Under the pieces are notes generated by a model that did no database searches, was not told where the DNA came from, and saw only the letters and a program-made list of their open reading frames with translations. Source: Dipylidium caninum (taxonomy: Eukaryota; Platyhelminthes; Cestoda; Cyclophyllidea; Dipylidiidae). Taken from it: a stretch of 64,000 nt of DNA. The stretch lies in assembly GCA_017562135.1 (NCBI GenBank), contig QEYB01001497.1, forward strand, positions 372,001 through 436,000. The letters are read 5' to 3'. Below are positions 27,001 to 42,300 of the stretch, piece after piece (positions within the stretch are counted from its first letter, which is position 1; the number at the start of each line of letters is the position of its first letter). The translations under genes and the position numbers were made by a program.

Positions 27001-30000
27001 GTTCAGACCGTTGTACAGATGGAAGTGGACATTTTGGACAGGTGCACAAATATAGCACTTTTACGCAGCCTCGGCAATTCATTCCCCTGTATTGCCATGT
27101 ATCAGCTTGGGGCTTGAACGCGAACCCGTCCCCGTCCCTGTCCCCTCCCCCCCACCTTCCTCTCTGTCGTCTCATCATTACCCGATGCGTCGACTTTAAT
27201 GGCCACTCACCGAGTCAGGCAGAAGCTCGTAGAGCGCGAGAACACCGGATCGAGTGCCCATAATGAGACATTCACGAGGAAGGGGCTGGTGGAGGATCAA
27301 ACTATCCGCACACGTGGTCCACGATAAGTCGCGGGGGTTGAGAGTCAGGGCGACCGCGCTCGAGGTAGACGAAACTGCGGATCAGACCTTTGCTGTTGTC
27401 CGTTTCATTCAAGCGGATATATGTCTAAATGAAAGATGGATGATGGAAAACTCTTAGTTTCGTATAAAATTTATTGCACATTTGTCATCCGCTTCCACCA
27501 ACGCCCATCTTGCTCAGCCCATCTGTCATTTACCTCGGATTGCTGGATGCGAGGATAGAAAGGTCTACTGGGGCACAAAATGAAGAAGAACTGGTGCCAA
27601 CAAGAAGCGACTCCTCTTCCTCCTCCCTTCCTTCATTGCGTAAATTACCGTCTTTTTAGGTTTTTTTGTTCTTATTGAAGGCTGCAGTTTATAATGAAGC
27701 GAAGATGATGGATGTCAACTTGCCTCCTCCCTCACCGCCCCCTCCTCCACCTCCCCTTCGTCTGCGTAAAGAGTCCGCGGTGGACAGAAGTAACAGGCGT
27801 TCCGAGGTGCACAGGATTGATTAAAGCCAAGAGTTTGGAGCGCATCTTGGCAGAAATATGCAAGTACAGAAAAAAAAATTGTCCAATGCATTTGTCTCCA
27901 TGACGACTGATTCCGATGGTATGCGAAAGTAGGTTAATGCAAAACGTCAGTGGACTCTTATAATAATGCGATTAGGGGCGTTGTATGTGTGAAGTTAAGA
28001 GTGAATGTGTTAGGCGAAGTGGGAAAATGGAAACAGATCGGGCTATTTATTGCCTTGTCAAGAGTGGGAGATAAGTCGGTCTCGAAGAAAAAGTGGGCAT
28101 TACGGTCTTATGACCTCGCGACAGGCGATGGGAAGGATTTATTTCGGGTGTGACTTTTTCACATTCTACGTTCAGCAGAAGTAGTTGATACGGAATAATT
28201 CGAGAGTGTGAAGCTGGCGTGTGTGGGAATAAAGTGAAACACATGGCTTTATGGTTCCCCAAACGATCCATTCGAGCTCAATTTAGAAGGTGGACCCGTC
28301 AACTAGGGGACCTTGTGACTTCATCCCATTCGCTCGTTCCTGTGGACGTTGCCGCTGCTGTCCGCGGACTTTCCATGCCCAGCTAAAAGTCGTCATCCAC
28401 CCCCCCGCCCCCCACCTTAAATTCGTTTGGAAGAGGGACTTCAAAGTGAGTCGGTTGGGAATTCTTTTCTCCTCCAACATCAACATCAAAGCATGCCTCG
28501 CGAAGGATTACAAAATCGCCGGTCCTGTGGTCTCATTTACGATAATGCTACCCAATTGTTGATCGCGACATTACAACCAAGTAGAAATTGAGGTAGCAAC
28601 CAGGGGGGCTAAAGGCGGTAGTAGTAAAGGGAGAAGGAGAGCGTAAAAACAACCGCACGTGAAATAATTAAAGACTCCTCGGTTGATTCTTGCTCTCTTC
28701 ACCCCCTCCCCCACCCCCCTATCCCACTCACTTTGAGCTGAAAGGGGGAACAAATGTAGGAGGAGAAAATAATTTGTAGCATACAAACGGAAACTCATGA
28801 TTACCTCAACTGTCCATCCGCATGGCAGAGAAGTAGACTCAGGAAACTGTGCACTCAATTAAAGGGAGAGCTAATAAAAGACTTCCCACCACGCCCCATC
28901 ATACCACACTACGCTACGCCATTCCACTGGACTCTATTTCATTCCTATATTTCACTTTCACTAACTGAAAAAAACTTGTTTCCAAGACCTTCGGTCAGTA
29001 CAGGCATGAAGGTTACCTCGGCACACCGGGCTAACTTCGTGATTCCACATGCCCTCCTCGTAGGTCCAAGGGGAGCAGAAGAGAGTTCAACCGAACTGTG
29101 ACTCCCTACGGTAAGCGCGGTGAACTACTAAGTCCAACTTCAACAGAATTCCTTCTCTCTGGCCGGGAGTGAGTCGATCGCGGGGAGGAGAAGAGGGCGA
29201 GTAGGAGAGAGGGAAAGGCGGCACCGGGTGTGGATAAGTGGACCCATCCATCAAACACTGTCAATACGGTTGAGGCATTCATTTGTCGTTTAAAGTGTCC
29301 ACATCCTGGCCATAGTGACAGGAATTGCCTTATTTGTATAAAGTGGTAAACAGGAATGAAAAAAGTGCTCGACTATTTCCACCGAGAAGCCCTTAAATGC
29401 GTCTCACACATGCAAAACACCGCTTTTAAGTTCTCCAAATAGAATTTCAAAGTTAGTTCGGGTGAGGGACGAAAGAGAGGGTAAAATGATGTTTACGTCG
29501 AGTGAGTAGACATGGCGGGTGCACACACCTCTCACAGAGTGTCCACTAGAAGGGAAAAGTTTACCTTTTTTACGCGACCACCTAATGACATCGGCAAGCC
29601 AATAGTCATAGTTTTATTTAATTTTTTTCATTACTTACACAATATAACCAAAAGATCGTTCGCTAAGATTAAAATAAATATCCCCACGGATCTCCCACTT
29701 CCCCCCTTCGTTGCCCTTGGTCCTTTCCCGTTTCGCCGTCTTCAACTGGCATTAAATCAACATTAGAGTTTGTTAAAACACCGCTGAGATCGAGTTAAGT
29801 GAGTCGGTGGAGGTGCCTTTGGGCCGGCGGCCGCGTAAGTGAGGGTATTTGGGGGGGGGGGGGGGAGGGAGGGGAAAGAAAAAGAGCGCAATCCAAGTAG
29901 CTCACTTCTACGGCGCTGACATTAAATTCGCTTTTTAGGACAGTAGCCTAGACAAGGCTCCAACCTGGTTCCATAATGTGTCAAGGTAACCATAAAGGCG

Positions 30001-33000
30001 AGGGAGGAGGAGGGAGGAGGGCGAGGAAGGAGGACGTGGTAACGGTCATACTCGGTGGACTTCGGTTGAGGTGATTTGCGAAGAGCACTCAGAGTGAAAG
30101 GTTGCGAGGTGGTGGTGAAGAAGACAGTGAAACACAAAGGTGACAGGCGTGATTGTGATTGGATGGAGGGGACCTCCGATTGGTATTTCCTCCACGCAGA
30201 GGCATTTCGAGAGCCTCAATCACATCTCCGTTCTAGATGGTCTCAATGATTGTCGAAAGTTGGGTCATACATGCAAGAAAGCAGATCCAAACCCTCCCCA
30301 TGAATCCTCGCGTTAGCTGAATCTTGCGCAACCATGGGAGAAATGGGCTAGTCCACCTTCACCTTCCGCCTCCCCCATTTGTCACAGAAGACAGCAGTTT
30401 TGTGAAGTCAACAGGTTTCCGCTGTGCTTACTATGACTTGAATGGGAAATAGAATTGCTGCTGTTGAGAGTCATTTAGTGGTGAGTTCTCGTGGAAACGC
30501 TCATATTTAGAGCCATTTCGAGGTGTCCCATCAGCGCACCGTCCCCATACCGTGCCTACCCACAGGCGAGAGATTTAGTGCCCTCGTCCTCACAACAAGT
30601 TCACCCTTAGTCTAATTGTTATTCCGTTCACACACTGTCAAGATTACAGACTTCCGGCTAAAGTCCTCCGCACTAATCCACACACAACACCCTCCTCGCC
30701 TCCATGAGTCCCCGGGCATCAGTAGAAAGGGCAAAAAAGACGAAGGGACGGGGCGAGATGGGAAGAGAAGAGAGAAGAGAAGGCGCTCGAAGAACGCTTA
30801 ACCGCGATATTAACCATGGCTAATGTCAAAAGCGTGGCAATGGCGAATACTTCAAGTTACTTACAGGTGAGCCTGCGGATTATAGAAGGTAAGAGCGGCA
30901 GAGCGTCTAGTCTAGCGTAGCAAGAAGAGGACGTTTCCAGTGCTCTTGGAGTCCTCGTCCTTTCAAGAGGTGATAAATTTGAGGCCAAAGGCCAACTAGA
31001 GACTCTCCAAATGGGAAATGTTGGCGAGGGAGAGGGAAAGGAGGAGGAGAAACCACTGTGAAGAGAAACATGAAGGAAGCGGAAGTAGCAGTGGACTAGG
31101 CAGAGTCCAGTACATTAGTAAATTCCACGCCTCTTTGACAGTCCTCGGGTTAAAATTTCAACTGCCCAAGTGATCGCGAAAGAGGGGAGAGAGAGGGTGA
31201 CAGAAGGGGGAAAAGAGTGAATTTCATGCAATTCCCTCCTAATTAAAATAGCACGTAAAAGGTTAAATAAAACATCATTAATAATAAACAGGGGCAAAGT
31301 TTGCGGTGACATTTCAGTTAGAAGGTGGAGACTTCCACCGACGTCTCAAATCTTTGGCGTCGCCATCGTGGTGTACCCCGAAAGCCGCTCTTGTCAGGCC
31401 TCCAATGCCGAACTCGTTTCAAGGACAAAGTAGAGACGACCTTGACGGAGTGTTAACTGAACTTCCGTGAACATATTAATTAACAAGGCTGTCTGAAAGT
31501 AGAATGACGATCTTATACCTCTCCATGTCGCCCCTGGGCAAATGTTGGGGGCGACTAGGAGCGCCTGGTCTAGGGAATGCAGTCCGTATGCCCCCACATC
31601 GACATTCTTCCCATTCTCATCAATTTTGCATAAACCGTCCGCGGTTTATGAGGATCACAAGACGATATTTCACTGATGGCGTAGTTCTGCCATTCGCCCA
31701 TCACCTTTTGATCGCCTTCACATTAATATGTGACTCTCTCTCGGTCTACCCAGTCATAACCTTCGAGAGGACTTACCGCGGAGAAGGTAGGCGAAAGAGG
31801 AAACCAATCCCAAGTGGGTAAAAAAGGGACTTGTGTAAAGTTATCCTGAACAGTAGAACAAATACACGGTTCTCTTCGTATCATGGCTACAAAAAACAGT
31901 ATTTGGTATTCGAAGCAAGGGGGGACTGTTCTTTTTTTCAAGCAATCACATCTTTCGTGTTTCTTCCCAAGGGAAAAAGCCCTTCCCCGCTCCCGCCTCC
32001 TCCTTTTTGTCGGATTAACTTTTTAGTTGGACACTTCAGCGTGGCCGAAATGCCTGAATGATTTCCAACTAACTGGCCAAACGAAGTGTGAATAATGCAT
32101 CTTTCTTTCTACTGTCTCGGTGGATTTGGGTTCAGACAAAGTCTCGTTACCCTGAACCACGGGGATCAGGACAATCGCAAGCATTAAGGCAGGAGGACGG
32201 CGACTTTAAAGAAAACACTGTGCTTCAGTTTTGACATCAAGACTGGAAGGTGTCTGTGTCATTGAACAATTCCTCTCTAAATGGACTGCTCCACAGGAAG
32301 AAGAGCCTCATTCCTCAATCCAGTTGGACAGACGATTACCGCCTGTCGAACCTAAACCCCCGAAGGGGAGTGACATTGAAGAGGAAACGTGTCTTTCAAG
32401 GAGGGGATTTGACTACTAGCGCTGCTCTTTTGCATAATTAACGGAGTTGTGGTGCATTCAATGCTATTAGATGCCTGAAAAATTCTTGATGGCTTCAATA
32501 GGGCTGAGCAAAATTATAAAAATTCACTTGGTGGGAACCGGTCAAACTCCACTGTTTACAAAATAATCCTCCATCCTATTTTTTAATTGGACAGAACGAC
32601 GCTCGTGTTTGGCCATGCATCCCCTCTTTCGCTCACTCTCACCTTCTCTCCAAGTCTACCGGGACGTGGGGCAGGACTCGTGTTTGCCCGCCTCACCGGC
32701 ATAACTGAACTGAACGCCAGACTCGCAGAATTTCTGCCTATGGCTACCAACCAACGGTTGAAAGAACGCAGACGGCCGGTATTTCCGATACAAACTGACG
32801 GGTTTCGGTGTGTGTGTGTGTGTGTGTGTGTGGCTAGACAGGAGGGAAAATGGTGAGAGGTAGGGGGAAGGAAGGAAGGGAGGGAGGTGGTCACTGGACC
32901 CTGTCCTTATGCCTAAAACCTTAAAACAAAAAAGTTTGGGAAATCCACACCGCCCTCGGTTGCCTCCCAAATTTCTTCGACGCCACGGCTACTTACTTCC

Positions 33001-36000
33001 CATCCACAACACCTTTTTTACACTTATTTAGCCTCGACACGCCGTACACGGGGAAACGACATTTTCTCGGGAGGTTGGGGAGAGGACGCGGGAGAACCTC
33101 GCCTCCATCCTCTTTTTTAACACACTTTGATGAACAGCAGAGAAGGCAAAAGACAGACTAACTACAATAACTCATTGAATGGATGAATGCCAGTTGTGCA
33201 TTCCAACAGGGGGATGGATGAACGTCGACTTGATTCACACAGATAGAGTGTTTTTGCCGAGGCTAGTGAAGTGACAATGAAACCTTCGATTTCACTGAAA
33301 TGCATACGAGGCAGTCCAGTGATACGATGTCCCCCCCTCCATGCTGTTCCATGTTCTCCATTAGCCTTTTGATTGGTGCAGAGTCAGGGGGTGATTTCGA
33401 TGCGAAGCAAGGGTAATTTTACCCGAGCCTCAGTTGAGCTTGCTGACTCGGCTTCCAGACAGGCTGAGGGGTGAGAATTTTGGAGGACCAAAATGAGGGG
33501 AAGGGAGAGAGAGAGAGAGGAAAGAGAGAAGAAGACAGAGGGGAGAAGAGAGGGGAGGGAGGAGCGATAGAGGTAGAAGAGAGGGAGGAACAGAGGACAG
33601 AAGAGTGGGCGGGGAGAAGGAGAAAGGAAAGATGGGGTAAAGGGGGGGGGGAGAAATAGACTCCCAACTCGTTAATTCAGCACGAGAAATAGATGTCTTG
33701 TAATTATGTTTCACCGTTAAATGGAAATTGCGATCGCTACAGTCTGTCAGCGGTTTGAAGAGCCCTGCTATCCCATCCAACCTCCCAGCTACATCGTCAG
33801 GTCGAGCAGAATCCAGTCGAGTCACGACGCTACGAGAATAATAGAATCTACACACGAATAGTCATGAAGACTTGGCCTAAATTATCAGTGTAATAAAACC
33901 TTCTACTTACTCGAGACTCGGACAGAGGAGTGGAAGGTTACGCGGGTTTGTCACAGAAGGCTTTCGAAGGGAAAAGCCTCACATGGTGGAGGCACATCGT
34001 CTGGAATAGAAAGTGTTGACCCCCAAAAAGAGCACTCAGGAAGTCTGTCTTTTGGCAGTCTGGAGGTCTCATCTACACGGTGAAAGCTCACAAGTACCAC
34101 TGTGTTTGCCCAAAAACAATGTGGAATACTAAGTTGAATTGTGCTGCCAAGGAAGCAATACTAGTTGAAAAATCGCAATCCAAGAAACTTCTTGAACAAG
34201 ACTTGAAGTGAAAGACAACGACAATGATTGCAACGTGGACTCTTCAGTCTTCGCTACATTTTATCCAACCTCCCAGCTGGTTGATCGTTCTCAGCAAGAA
34301 GTCTTCCACCTCACTCGCATTGCCCGGTTATGTAGAGATTGAAAAGAGGCCTTCGGTTGCTACAACAGAAGTGAATTGGTGAAGGGGCTGGAGGGAGAGA
34401 GCAAAAGACCACTTTGTGTTCAGCCGAGGTCAAAGAACTTGGAGGGAAATTCCTCCTGCCCACCGAATAGGTCGGTTTAACTGTTTGCAGAAGAAAACAA
34501 GGGGAGAGGCATAAGGATGCATATTGAGTCAAAAAAAACAATTTCAACGCACTCCGTTGTGTGTAGCCGTCGATGTTCGGGGCCACACCGAATGGCAGAG
34601 TCGAGTGGAGACTGGAAGGAAGTCTTTTGATCCCAAGCCACAATTGCCATCTACCAAATATAAATTTATGGTCGTGTATTCGTGTGATAGGAAATCCACA
34701 GCGTCACGTATGTGTGACGCTAATCAGAAGTGTGGTCGTCGGTGCCATAGCGCGTAATTCTTCGAACAGACACACCACGCGTCTTCCACCTCCATCTGCG
34801 CCACCCTCTTCCTAAGTCCAGTCCACCCCCCAAACGATTGTATCAGGGCTATTTTGCCCACTTCATCACCTGACGTCAGGCCACTGCACACCACGTGGAG
34901 CTTCTCCAAAACACTCAAAGTGGACCACAAAGAAACTCAGTGGTGAAACAAACGCCTCCACCACACCTGTCAGGCGTGTCTGGGAGATAGTCACCCCGGT
35001 GAACGCGGCGACAACGTTTAACGGGTGAAAGGAAGACGACGGGGATAAGGGGGGGAGAGAGGGTCATGAAAGAGCTACCACTTCACGATGGGGTCGTCGG
35101 AATGGCCGAGGGGAAAAGTCAAGAGCACTCCATGCTCCTTTGCGTCTGGGCCAAAGAGGTAGACATCAGTGGCCGGTAACCCTGTCTCGAGAAAACCAAA
35201 CAAATAAACAGACTCAGCTAGTGAAAAGCCTCAATTGACAAAATGTAACACTTTTGCCAATTCATTCGGATAGGTGGAAGACATGAAAGCAGGTCGGAGA
35301 TGACATATTAGCAATAGTAGAATCGCAAAAGGGGGGCGTCAAATCCGCCGTTTAACAATTTTTCACCATTAGGGGAGAAAGAAGTGATTGACAAGATCGT
35401 CTTATAATTACGTGGAGGAGCGAGTCAAGGAGGTAGTAGACCACAATGCTTGTTCAAGTCAAATAGGGACCATTAAGGCAGCAGTAAGCGGTAGTAGTAA
35501 TGAGCCCATAAGTCCGAAACCCCGCTAGACGTCAAGGGAGGCTGATGGGTAAGCGTCGAAACGTGTCACGTAGTGCGCAACAGCATTCCACAGGCAGCAG
35601 GGACGAAGAGGATGAAACACCTAACTCGTGGACAGGCTGTAGTGCATCAAAATACAGCCAAGTGCTGGGGGTGGAGAGAAGCGCTGGCTCTGTTCCCCCA
35701 TTCACATTGCAGGCGATCCCCACTACGAGCATTTGGCAGAGGCGCAGTCGCCATCCTATGGCGTGAGTGCACAAAACAGAGAGGAATCTGCCTCTAAAAA
35801 CGGTGAATTAATAGTTTGGGACTAAAATTTACAAGCTGGCTATCGAGATAACTGGCCGTGGGGAGAAGCAGCTCTCTCTGCATCACCAAAAAACTTGCAA
35901 TGGAGTATGGGAATGAAGTGACGGGACGTGTACACCCTCTGCGCCCTCTGCCTATCTCAATTTTGACCGGACCAAGGAAGTGAAAGATGCGACTCGAGGC

Positions 36001-36297
36001 TCAACGAAGTGTGGAGTTACAACCACGTATGCGGCTGGGTGGAGAACCAAGTGGGGAAGCTAAATCAAGGCCAATTTAAAGTTGGTGGGCGGGGACGACC
36101 ACAATCGGGGAGAGTGTCACCCAAACGCAGTAGAGGAGACCATGTCTGCCAGGCGTACGCTAGCTCTGGAGGTGTCACGAGCCTCCACTTCCGTCTGTTT
36201 ACAACTTCAAAATCCTCCTTATTTACTTCTTCACTCCTCCCACTCGTCTGCCCTGCTCCAACCTCTTTCCTCACCTCCTCGACTGACAGGAGTCGTC

Positions 36298-36338
<41 letters not shown>

Positions 36339-39300
36339 TTTTCTTTCACATCCACCTTGAAAAAAGTGTGACGGATTGTGCGACTCTCATTAATCATCTC
36401 GTCAACACGTGCAGACTACGCATGATCGTCTGCGTGTGTGTCCGAGGGTAATATAATGTGTAGAGCGTGGGCGTAAATATTTTATCAAAAATTCAACCTA
36501 CAAATTACTCTTCTCAGAGGCTATTTCTATACTCCCCAAAGTAGTTTAAAAGCCAGTTAAAAGTACATTTGATCTTGCAGAGTGTCAAAAAAAGAAGGGA
36601 AACAAAGTTCCCTTTAAATTGGGTAAAATTTTACTCAACTGTCTGTCCGAACCACACATGGCATGCAGATTAATTTCGTGTACACCACAAAGAAATATTC
36701 CACACCTTTTTTCTTTTGCTTTTTTTCGCCTTTTTATGCCTCTATGTCCGAATTTAAACTCACGGTAATAGAAAAAAGGCCGAATTTTGGCACTGGGATT
36801 GTCATACCCTGTGAGGAGGGTTGGACAACCTTCGCACTACACACATTGTCTCTTTTAACCCTCTCAATCGCCAACTTCCGTCCCTGTGACTGGGTGGAGG
36901 ACTCGAGTGACAAGAAACTCGGCCGCCTTTCGGACATTACCGCCTCCAAAGAGACTCCTCATTGCATGGGAACTTGGCTCTGGCTATTTGAACCGTCATT
37001 TCGGTGACAGCCTCACGGGATAGGACGAGGATGATGGGAGTCGGGGGTGGAAATGGCTACGGAAGGCTAGTGAGGCGGTAAAGAAGGAAATAAAATGAGA
37101 AATTCACTTCAAAGATTCTATTTAAACCAATCAAAGAGTCACCTTTCCCTTCAGCCAGCTTAATTTTTATGCTTCAGTTAGAATTAAGTAGTGATTGGAA
37201 AATCGGTGACCTTCTCTGCTGCCATAATTTGAAGGGTAACCAACACAGGGTGACTGTAAATCTTAACGGCAACTACGTCTATGCTAACTGTAAAAGTAGA
37301 CATTTCGTGGCGAGCCGAATAAGACATAGACTTGGTTCAGGCACCGTTAATCAGAAATACGGTGCTGTTTCCTGTGTGCCACCTAGTGAAAGTCTCCCAA
37401 TGGGAAAAAAGTGGGCTTACAATAAACATGGGGCGGCAGGGGAGGGGGGAGAATTCCCCACGCCTAGTGTAGACTCCAACGAATGTGTAACGGACAATGT
37501 GGGAAGGCGACACAAGCACCGGCGTTAGTGTGGATCTGCCACTTTGTGGTGTCTCCACAAGTACAAGTTGTGTTGCCGGCATGTCATGTCATGTCATGTG
37601 ATGAGGATGCAAAAAGGCCTCGGCTGTGGCCCCCGCCTTTCACATCGAGGTGGAATATCCGAGGACCAGTGAATCTGCCATATTAATTTCTCACATCACT
37701 TTGACAATGACAGGCGTCGAAGTGAAGCCGAGTGACTTTTAGGCCTGCTCGTTTGAGGCGTTTAAGGCCAAAGATAAAAAGAGGCAGTCAAACGCACTAC
37801 TCACTGTGATGTCGGGGAACATGGCGATGACAAGTGTGCTCTCATTAATCCACCGGATGAGAGTTATGCGCTGAAAAGGAGGTAGATTCACGAGATCATG
37901 ACAGAGGAGGCTTCCATCTATGGAAAAGGGAGAAAGGAGGGGTAAAGGCCTCTTCTGTGATTGAATTGGACATGCCTCAAGTGTTTAGGGGAAGAGGAAG
38001 CCTCTAAGTCTCGAGGAAATAAGTTCATTCACTCCGACTTATTGCATTCATGTAAGAGCAAACCTATGTCACACGGGTGTGACACCTAATAATCCCGTAA
38101 TACTTAAACTGTTTTGTTGGGCAACGATAAGAGTGTAGAAAAAAACTTTTTGTAATTTCACGATAAGAGGAGAATGAAGCGTCAAAAAAACCAGAGAGTA
38201 ATGCTAGTCTCGGCACTCGTGCCATTATCCACTGCTCGAGGCGCCCACCTTCAATGAGTTGGTAGATGCCCACACAGCCCCACCGTCCACCAAGAGCGAT
38301 GTATCCCCTGCCTCGATGCACCCCGCAGACACAGTAGCCTGGAAAGAGACGATCCTGTCTCAGGTGTACTCCGTCTCTGTCAACGAATTCCATGGCTTTG
38401 GCCAGCCTCTTGGCCAACGTTGGCGACAGACATGGCTGTAGTGGAGCCAATTCACCGATTGCTTCGTTATCGGTGCGCAGGAGAGCCAAGTCACTGGAAG
38501 GCAAGAAACACACACACACACAAAATGGGCATGTTTGTGGAGAAGTGGGAAGAGGTGCACAGGAGATTGGTTGGTTTTTCCCTCCAGGTGAAGTTACCGG
38601 TGCACGTCTCGAGGAAACGCGGAGTCAGAAATGCCGCAACCTCCGTGGGTTGGAAGTGAAGAAAACCAACAGCCAGGAAGCCTAGGCTGAGTTCGAGGCG
38701 ACTATCAAAGGCGTTGGACGAGGATGAGGATGGGGGGTCGCGAATTGTAGCGGAGGGAGAGGAGGAGGATCAAGGGAAAAGGGAAAAGAACGAGGCAGAT
38801 CGGTGTGCTCGAGAGTGGAAGAGAGGAAAAAAAGGAACAAGGAGGGCCTGTGTTTTTTCTACTTTCGATTGGGGATTTAAAACCAACAATTAGGTGGATT
38901 TTGAGTAGGGACGCGATAACAGACTTAAAGGAGTCAAAAGTTGTCTAATGAGGGAAACATGCGATTCGAGTAGCAAAAAAAGTCTATAAATAAAAGAGAG
39001 TAAGAGCGGAAAAGGAAGATCTCGAGGCTGTCTACTCCTGATTCCGCAAGAAAATGGCTAAAATAGCGTCATTCGGGCCATCTCGGCCCACACGGTGAAA
39101 GAAATTCTTTGACAAAGGTGACAGAAGTGCCATTCACTGTCTGCACCACCTCGAGGTGTCGCCACCCGAGTGTAGAGGGTCGAAAGCTACACCCTTCAAT
39201 GAAATTAAAGGCGTCAAACCGCCAATCCCTAGACTATAAGTGATAGGCTCAGACCACAGCTTATGATGCCATTCAAAGATGATAGCGGCCGAAAAGAGGA

Positions 39301-42300
39301 GAGTAAAGAAGGGAGAGAGGGATTCAACGTGAATGAGAAGGAGAGACAGACTACCTCCATAAGAAGATAGGAAAAGCATGAGGAAAAAATGAAAGAAGGA
39401 GCAGGAGGAGAAGGAAAAGCACATTCCACTCCCTGCCAACAGTAAAGACCAATGGCCCACCGCCCCTACTTTAAATGAATCGCAGTTTCTCAAATGACCA
39501 AACACATAATCACCATTTGCAACGTCCTAAACTTGTCAGTTTAGAAGGAATGAGGCCATCCATCCTCTCCGATTCAAAAAGGCCGCCTCTTGAAAGCCAT
39601 CGCACTGACGATAACAGCGAGGCAGACTGTTTTTTATTAGTTTAACGAGAGGAGGGTAAGAAGACTCACTGCCTACAAGGTAACACTGAATTACTCCACT
39701 CCGATCGTCAATTCCCAAGTAACGAGGTCCACATGGCAATGGAGGAGGCAAGAGGATGAGAGAAAGAAAAGGTATACGTTTATTTGTCCTCCTCCGAGGC
39801 GAGAAATGAATTTCGCAAGACTACAGGCGAATGTCGACGGACTAAATAGGCAGCAGATTAAAGGGATTTACACGTGTCGATGGAGTTGCCAGATAGAGGC
39901 TATAGACTCGAAAATATGCCTCAAAACGCATAAAAGTGGAGATGAAGTTGGGAAAGAAGGGCTGATGTGGAGTGCTGATAGCCGAACTAATTTACATGAA
40001 ATGGGTAGAAGGAGGAAAATTTATAATCTGTGACTTTCCAATGTCACCCGCCCTCGCCTTCCCCCCCCCCCCCCGCCTATGGCGTCCAAATCCCCTCGAA
40101 AACTCCCAGTGTGGACGGGACACGTTGAGTAGTAACTTCTAGAGGGGAAAGTAATCGAGCTGCATTTTAATGAGGCCAGTGTCCATAGACTGTGAAAGAT
40201 TTCAGCCAGTCCGCAGTCTCGGAGGAAATAAACACTCAACGAGACGAAGGATGGCAAGTATTGTTGAACAACAAGCTCAGAAAGTGATTGCACGCCAAAA
40301 AGGGCATGACAACATTCCGCATTGTCGACCAATCAAGACAAAACCGGCAACTTGAGGGCCAAATTTCCTTTTCTAGACAAATTAAAGGGTAAGGTAAGGG
40401 AACGGGAACAAGCCGACTGGCGACAATAAGGGCCGATGTAGCCGATGGTGATGCAGTCCCAATTGGGTTACCCCAAACCAAAAGTCCCGGATTGATCTGA
40501 TCAATATACGCACAAATAACATTAATTATCATAAATTCCCTAATGGCCTTGAAAAATTTAACACTAGGAGCAGCACATAACCACCTTTTAAATAATGAAT
40601 TACAACGTAGGGAGGAGATAATCCCCGAGGATATGCGATCGAAAAAGACCTCACTTTCCACCTTGCAACGATGTTGAGAAATCGCTGTTAAAGGCTTTTC
40701 AAAGCTGTGAGACGTCTTTGTTAAGCCAATAAGTCCGTAGGGGAGCCATAGAGGGCAGTTTTGTTCGCCTCCAGAATGGAACTTTGTGTCACGAGATTTG
40801 ATTCATGAAACCACGGAATGCTTTCAGTGCCGCCTTTTGACTTATACGATGCCATTGCTACCCATGTTAGATGGCCCACTTACCCTGCACCGCATCCGGA
40901 CACAACATGACTTTATTACAGTCCGAATCATTCACTTGTATACAAAAAGGCAGAAGATTCCTAATTTGTTGTTTAGCAATAAACTCGAACTCGCCTCCTC
41001 CTCCTCCAACGCTGCACCGTAGGCCGTTCCACCGTCATTCGCCTTTCATCTCCGCCTCAATAGGCTTCAAATAAGACGAATGTGACGAAAGCACGATTAT
41101 ACTCATTGATAATGCGAAAAAGTGCACTTCGTGGAAATCGGCGACAAGCACGTTTGAGGTACCGATCTGCCTAACGGAGTCTGACCTCCAAGAAAGGCTA
41201 CATGTTTGTCCCATACATTTGATTTAGATAATTTATTCTAGTAAACCACGTTTCGTAAATGAAACAAGCTTTTTGACGCAAGGAAGATGCCTAAAGCATC
41301 TAATGAGGCTTCACCTGAGGTGTGGGACAGATGCCCGTTGCCATATCTAAAATATGACAGTCACCCACTCAGCAAAACAAGAGGATTTAAAAAGATTGCA
41401 TCAGACATGGCAAAAAAGCCACTAAGAAGCATCTGCGTACTCGAGAAGCGTTAAGTAGGAACATGTTTCAAGGCGGTCTGAGAAAAAGAGAGAATTAAGA
41501 GTAAAGACAACAAATCACGAAAAATGCAAGTCCGGCTACGTCAAAGATGTAAACTTGTTGAACTGTCATGTTAGCCGAAAACACAGCTTCATATTCAAAA
41601 AAAGACAGGAGGGTGTCAAACCGTCATGTGATAGCGGAATCAGGATGAAGCTCCATAAACCGTTTGATTAAGTCCAGACATGAAAAATCAGCCTTTGTGG
41701 TGAGATTTTGTATATTTACTTAATAAAATAAAGTTATACGACTTGTTGGGGCTATGAAACATAATGTAAAGATTTAACTTTTAGCTAGCACCATGAAAAA
41801 ATTGGCCGGGAAATTATGACTTCAAGTAATTTGGAATTCTGCACCATATTTTAACAACTCTTAAATAGCTACTTTTAAAAAATGAGTAGCAATTTTAAGT
41901 ATTACATGACCCCCCGAAGCGTCATCGTCAATGATTAATTTAAAGTCGTAATAGAAGTGAAAATCGTTCACTGGGTGTCACCTAACTTCCAACTAAGAGG
42001 ACATTCATAAGGAAATGAGAACCACCTCCAAATTCATTGTCTTTGCGCTGATCTAAAGTGCCGCTAATGCTTGCATGAATTTCGAAATTCTCCAACCATC
42101 ACCACGTCAAATGACGTAATTCAACCAATGTCGACTCAAAGGTGTATCTACACGTCGAATATTCCATAAACATCGTTCTCAAGAAGACACGTAAAAAGTA
42201 GGAACGCGTTTTCAGGTATCCTCCGCGTTTTACAGTAAGGCGAAAAGATGAACTTGAAAACCGAAAGCGAATATTAACTAGTGTACCAAGGAGTACTAAG

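Larger units (their letters stand above)
25659..33714 (-). other. WDR6 intron 12 (8.1 kb, the longest)
   Basis: Contains a G run at 29851-29865, (TG)n at 32808-32833 and a polypurine block at about 33490-33657. I see no exon or recognisable mobile element. Confidence 0.7.

Noticed and set aside
38064..38216. C-terminal end of the frame around WDR6 exon 9
   Set aside because: It continues past the donor into intron 9 and includes one copy of the dispersed palindrome; the WDR6 homology stops before it.
39536..39751. Minus frame with GIDDRSGVIQCYLVG as a WDR6 exon
   Set aside because: Exon 8 and exon 9 join directly in phase 2 and already cover the human sequence continuously.
40236..40661. 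Minus frame thought to be a reverse-transcriptase remnant
   Set aside because: No catalytic Asp pair or other RT block could be seen; composition is ordinary and there are no flanking repeats.
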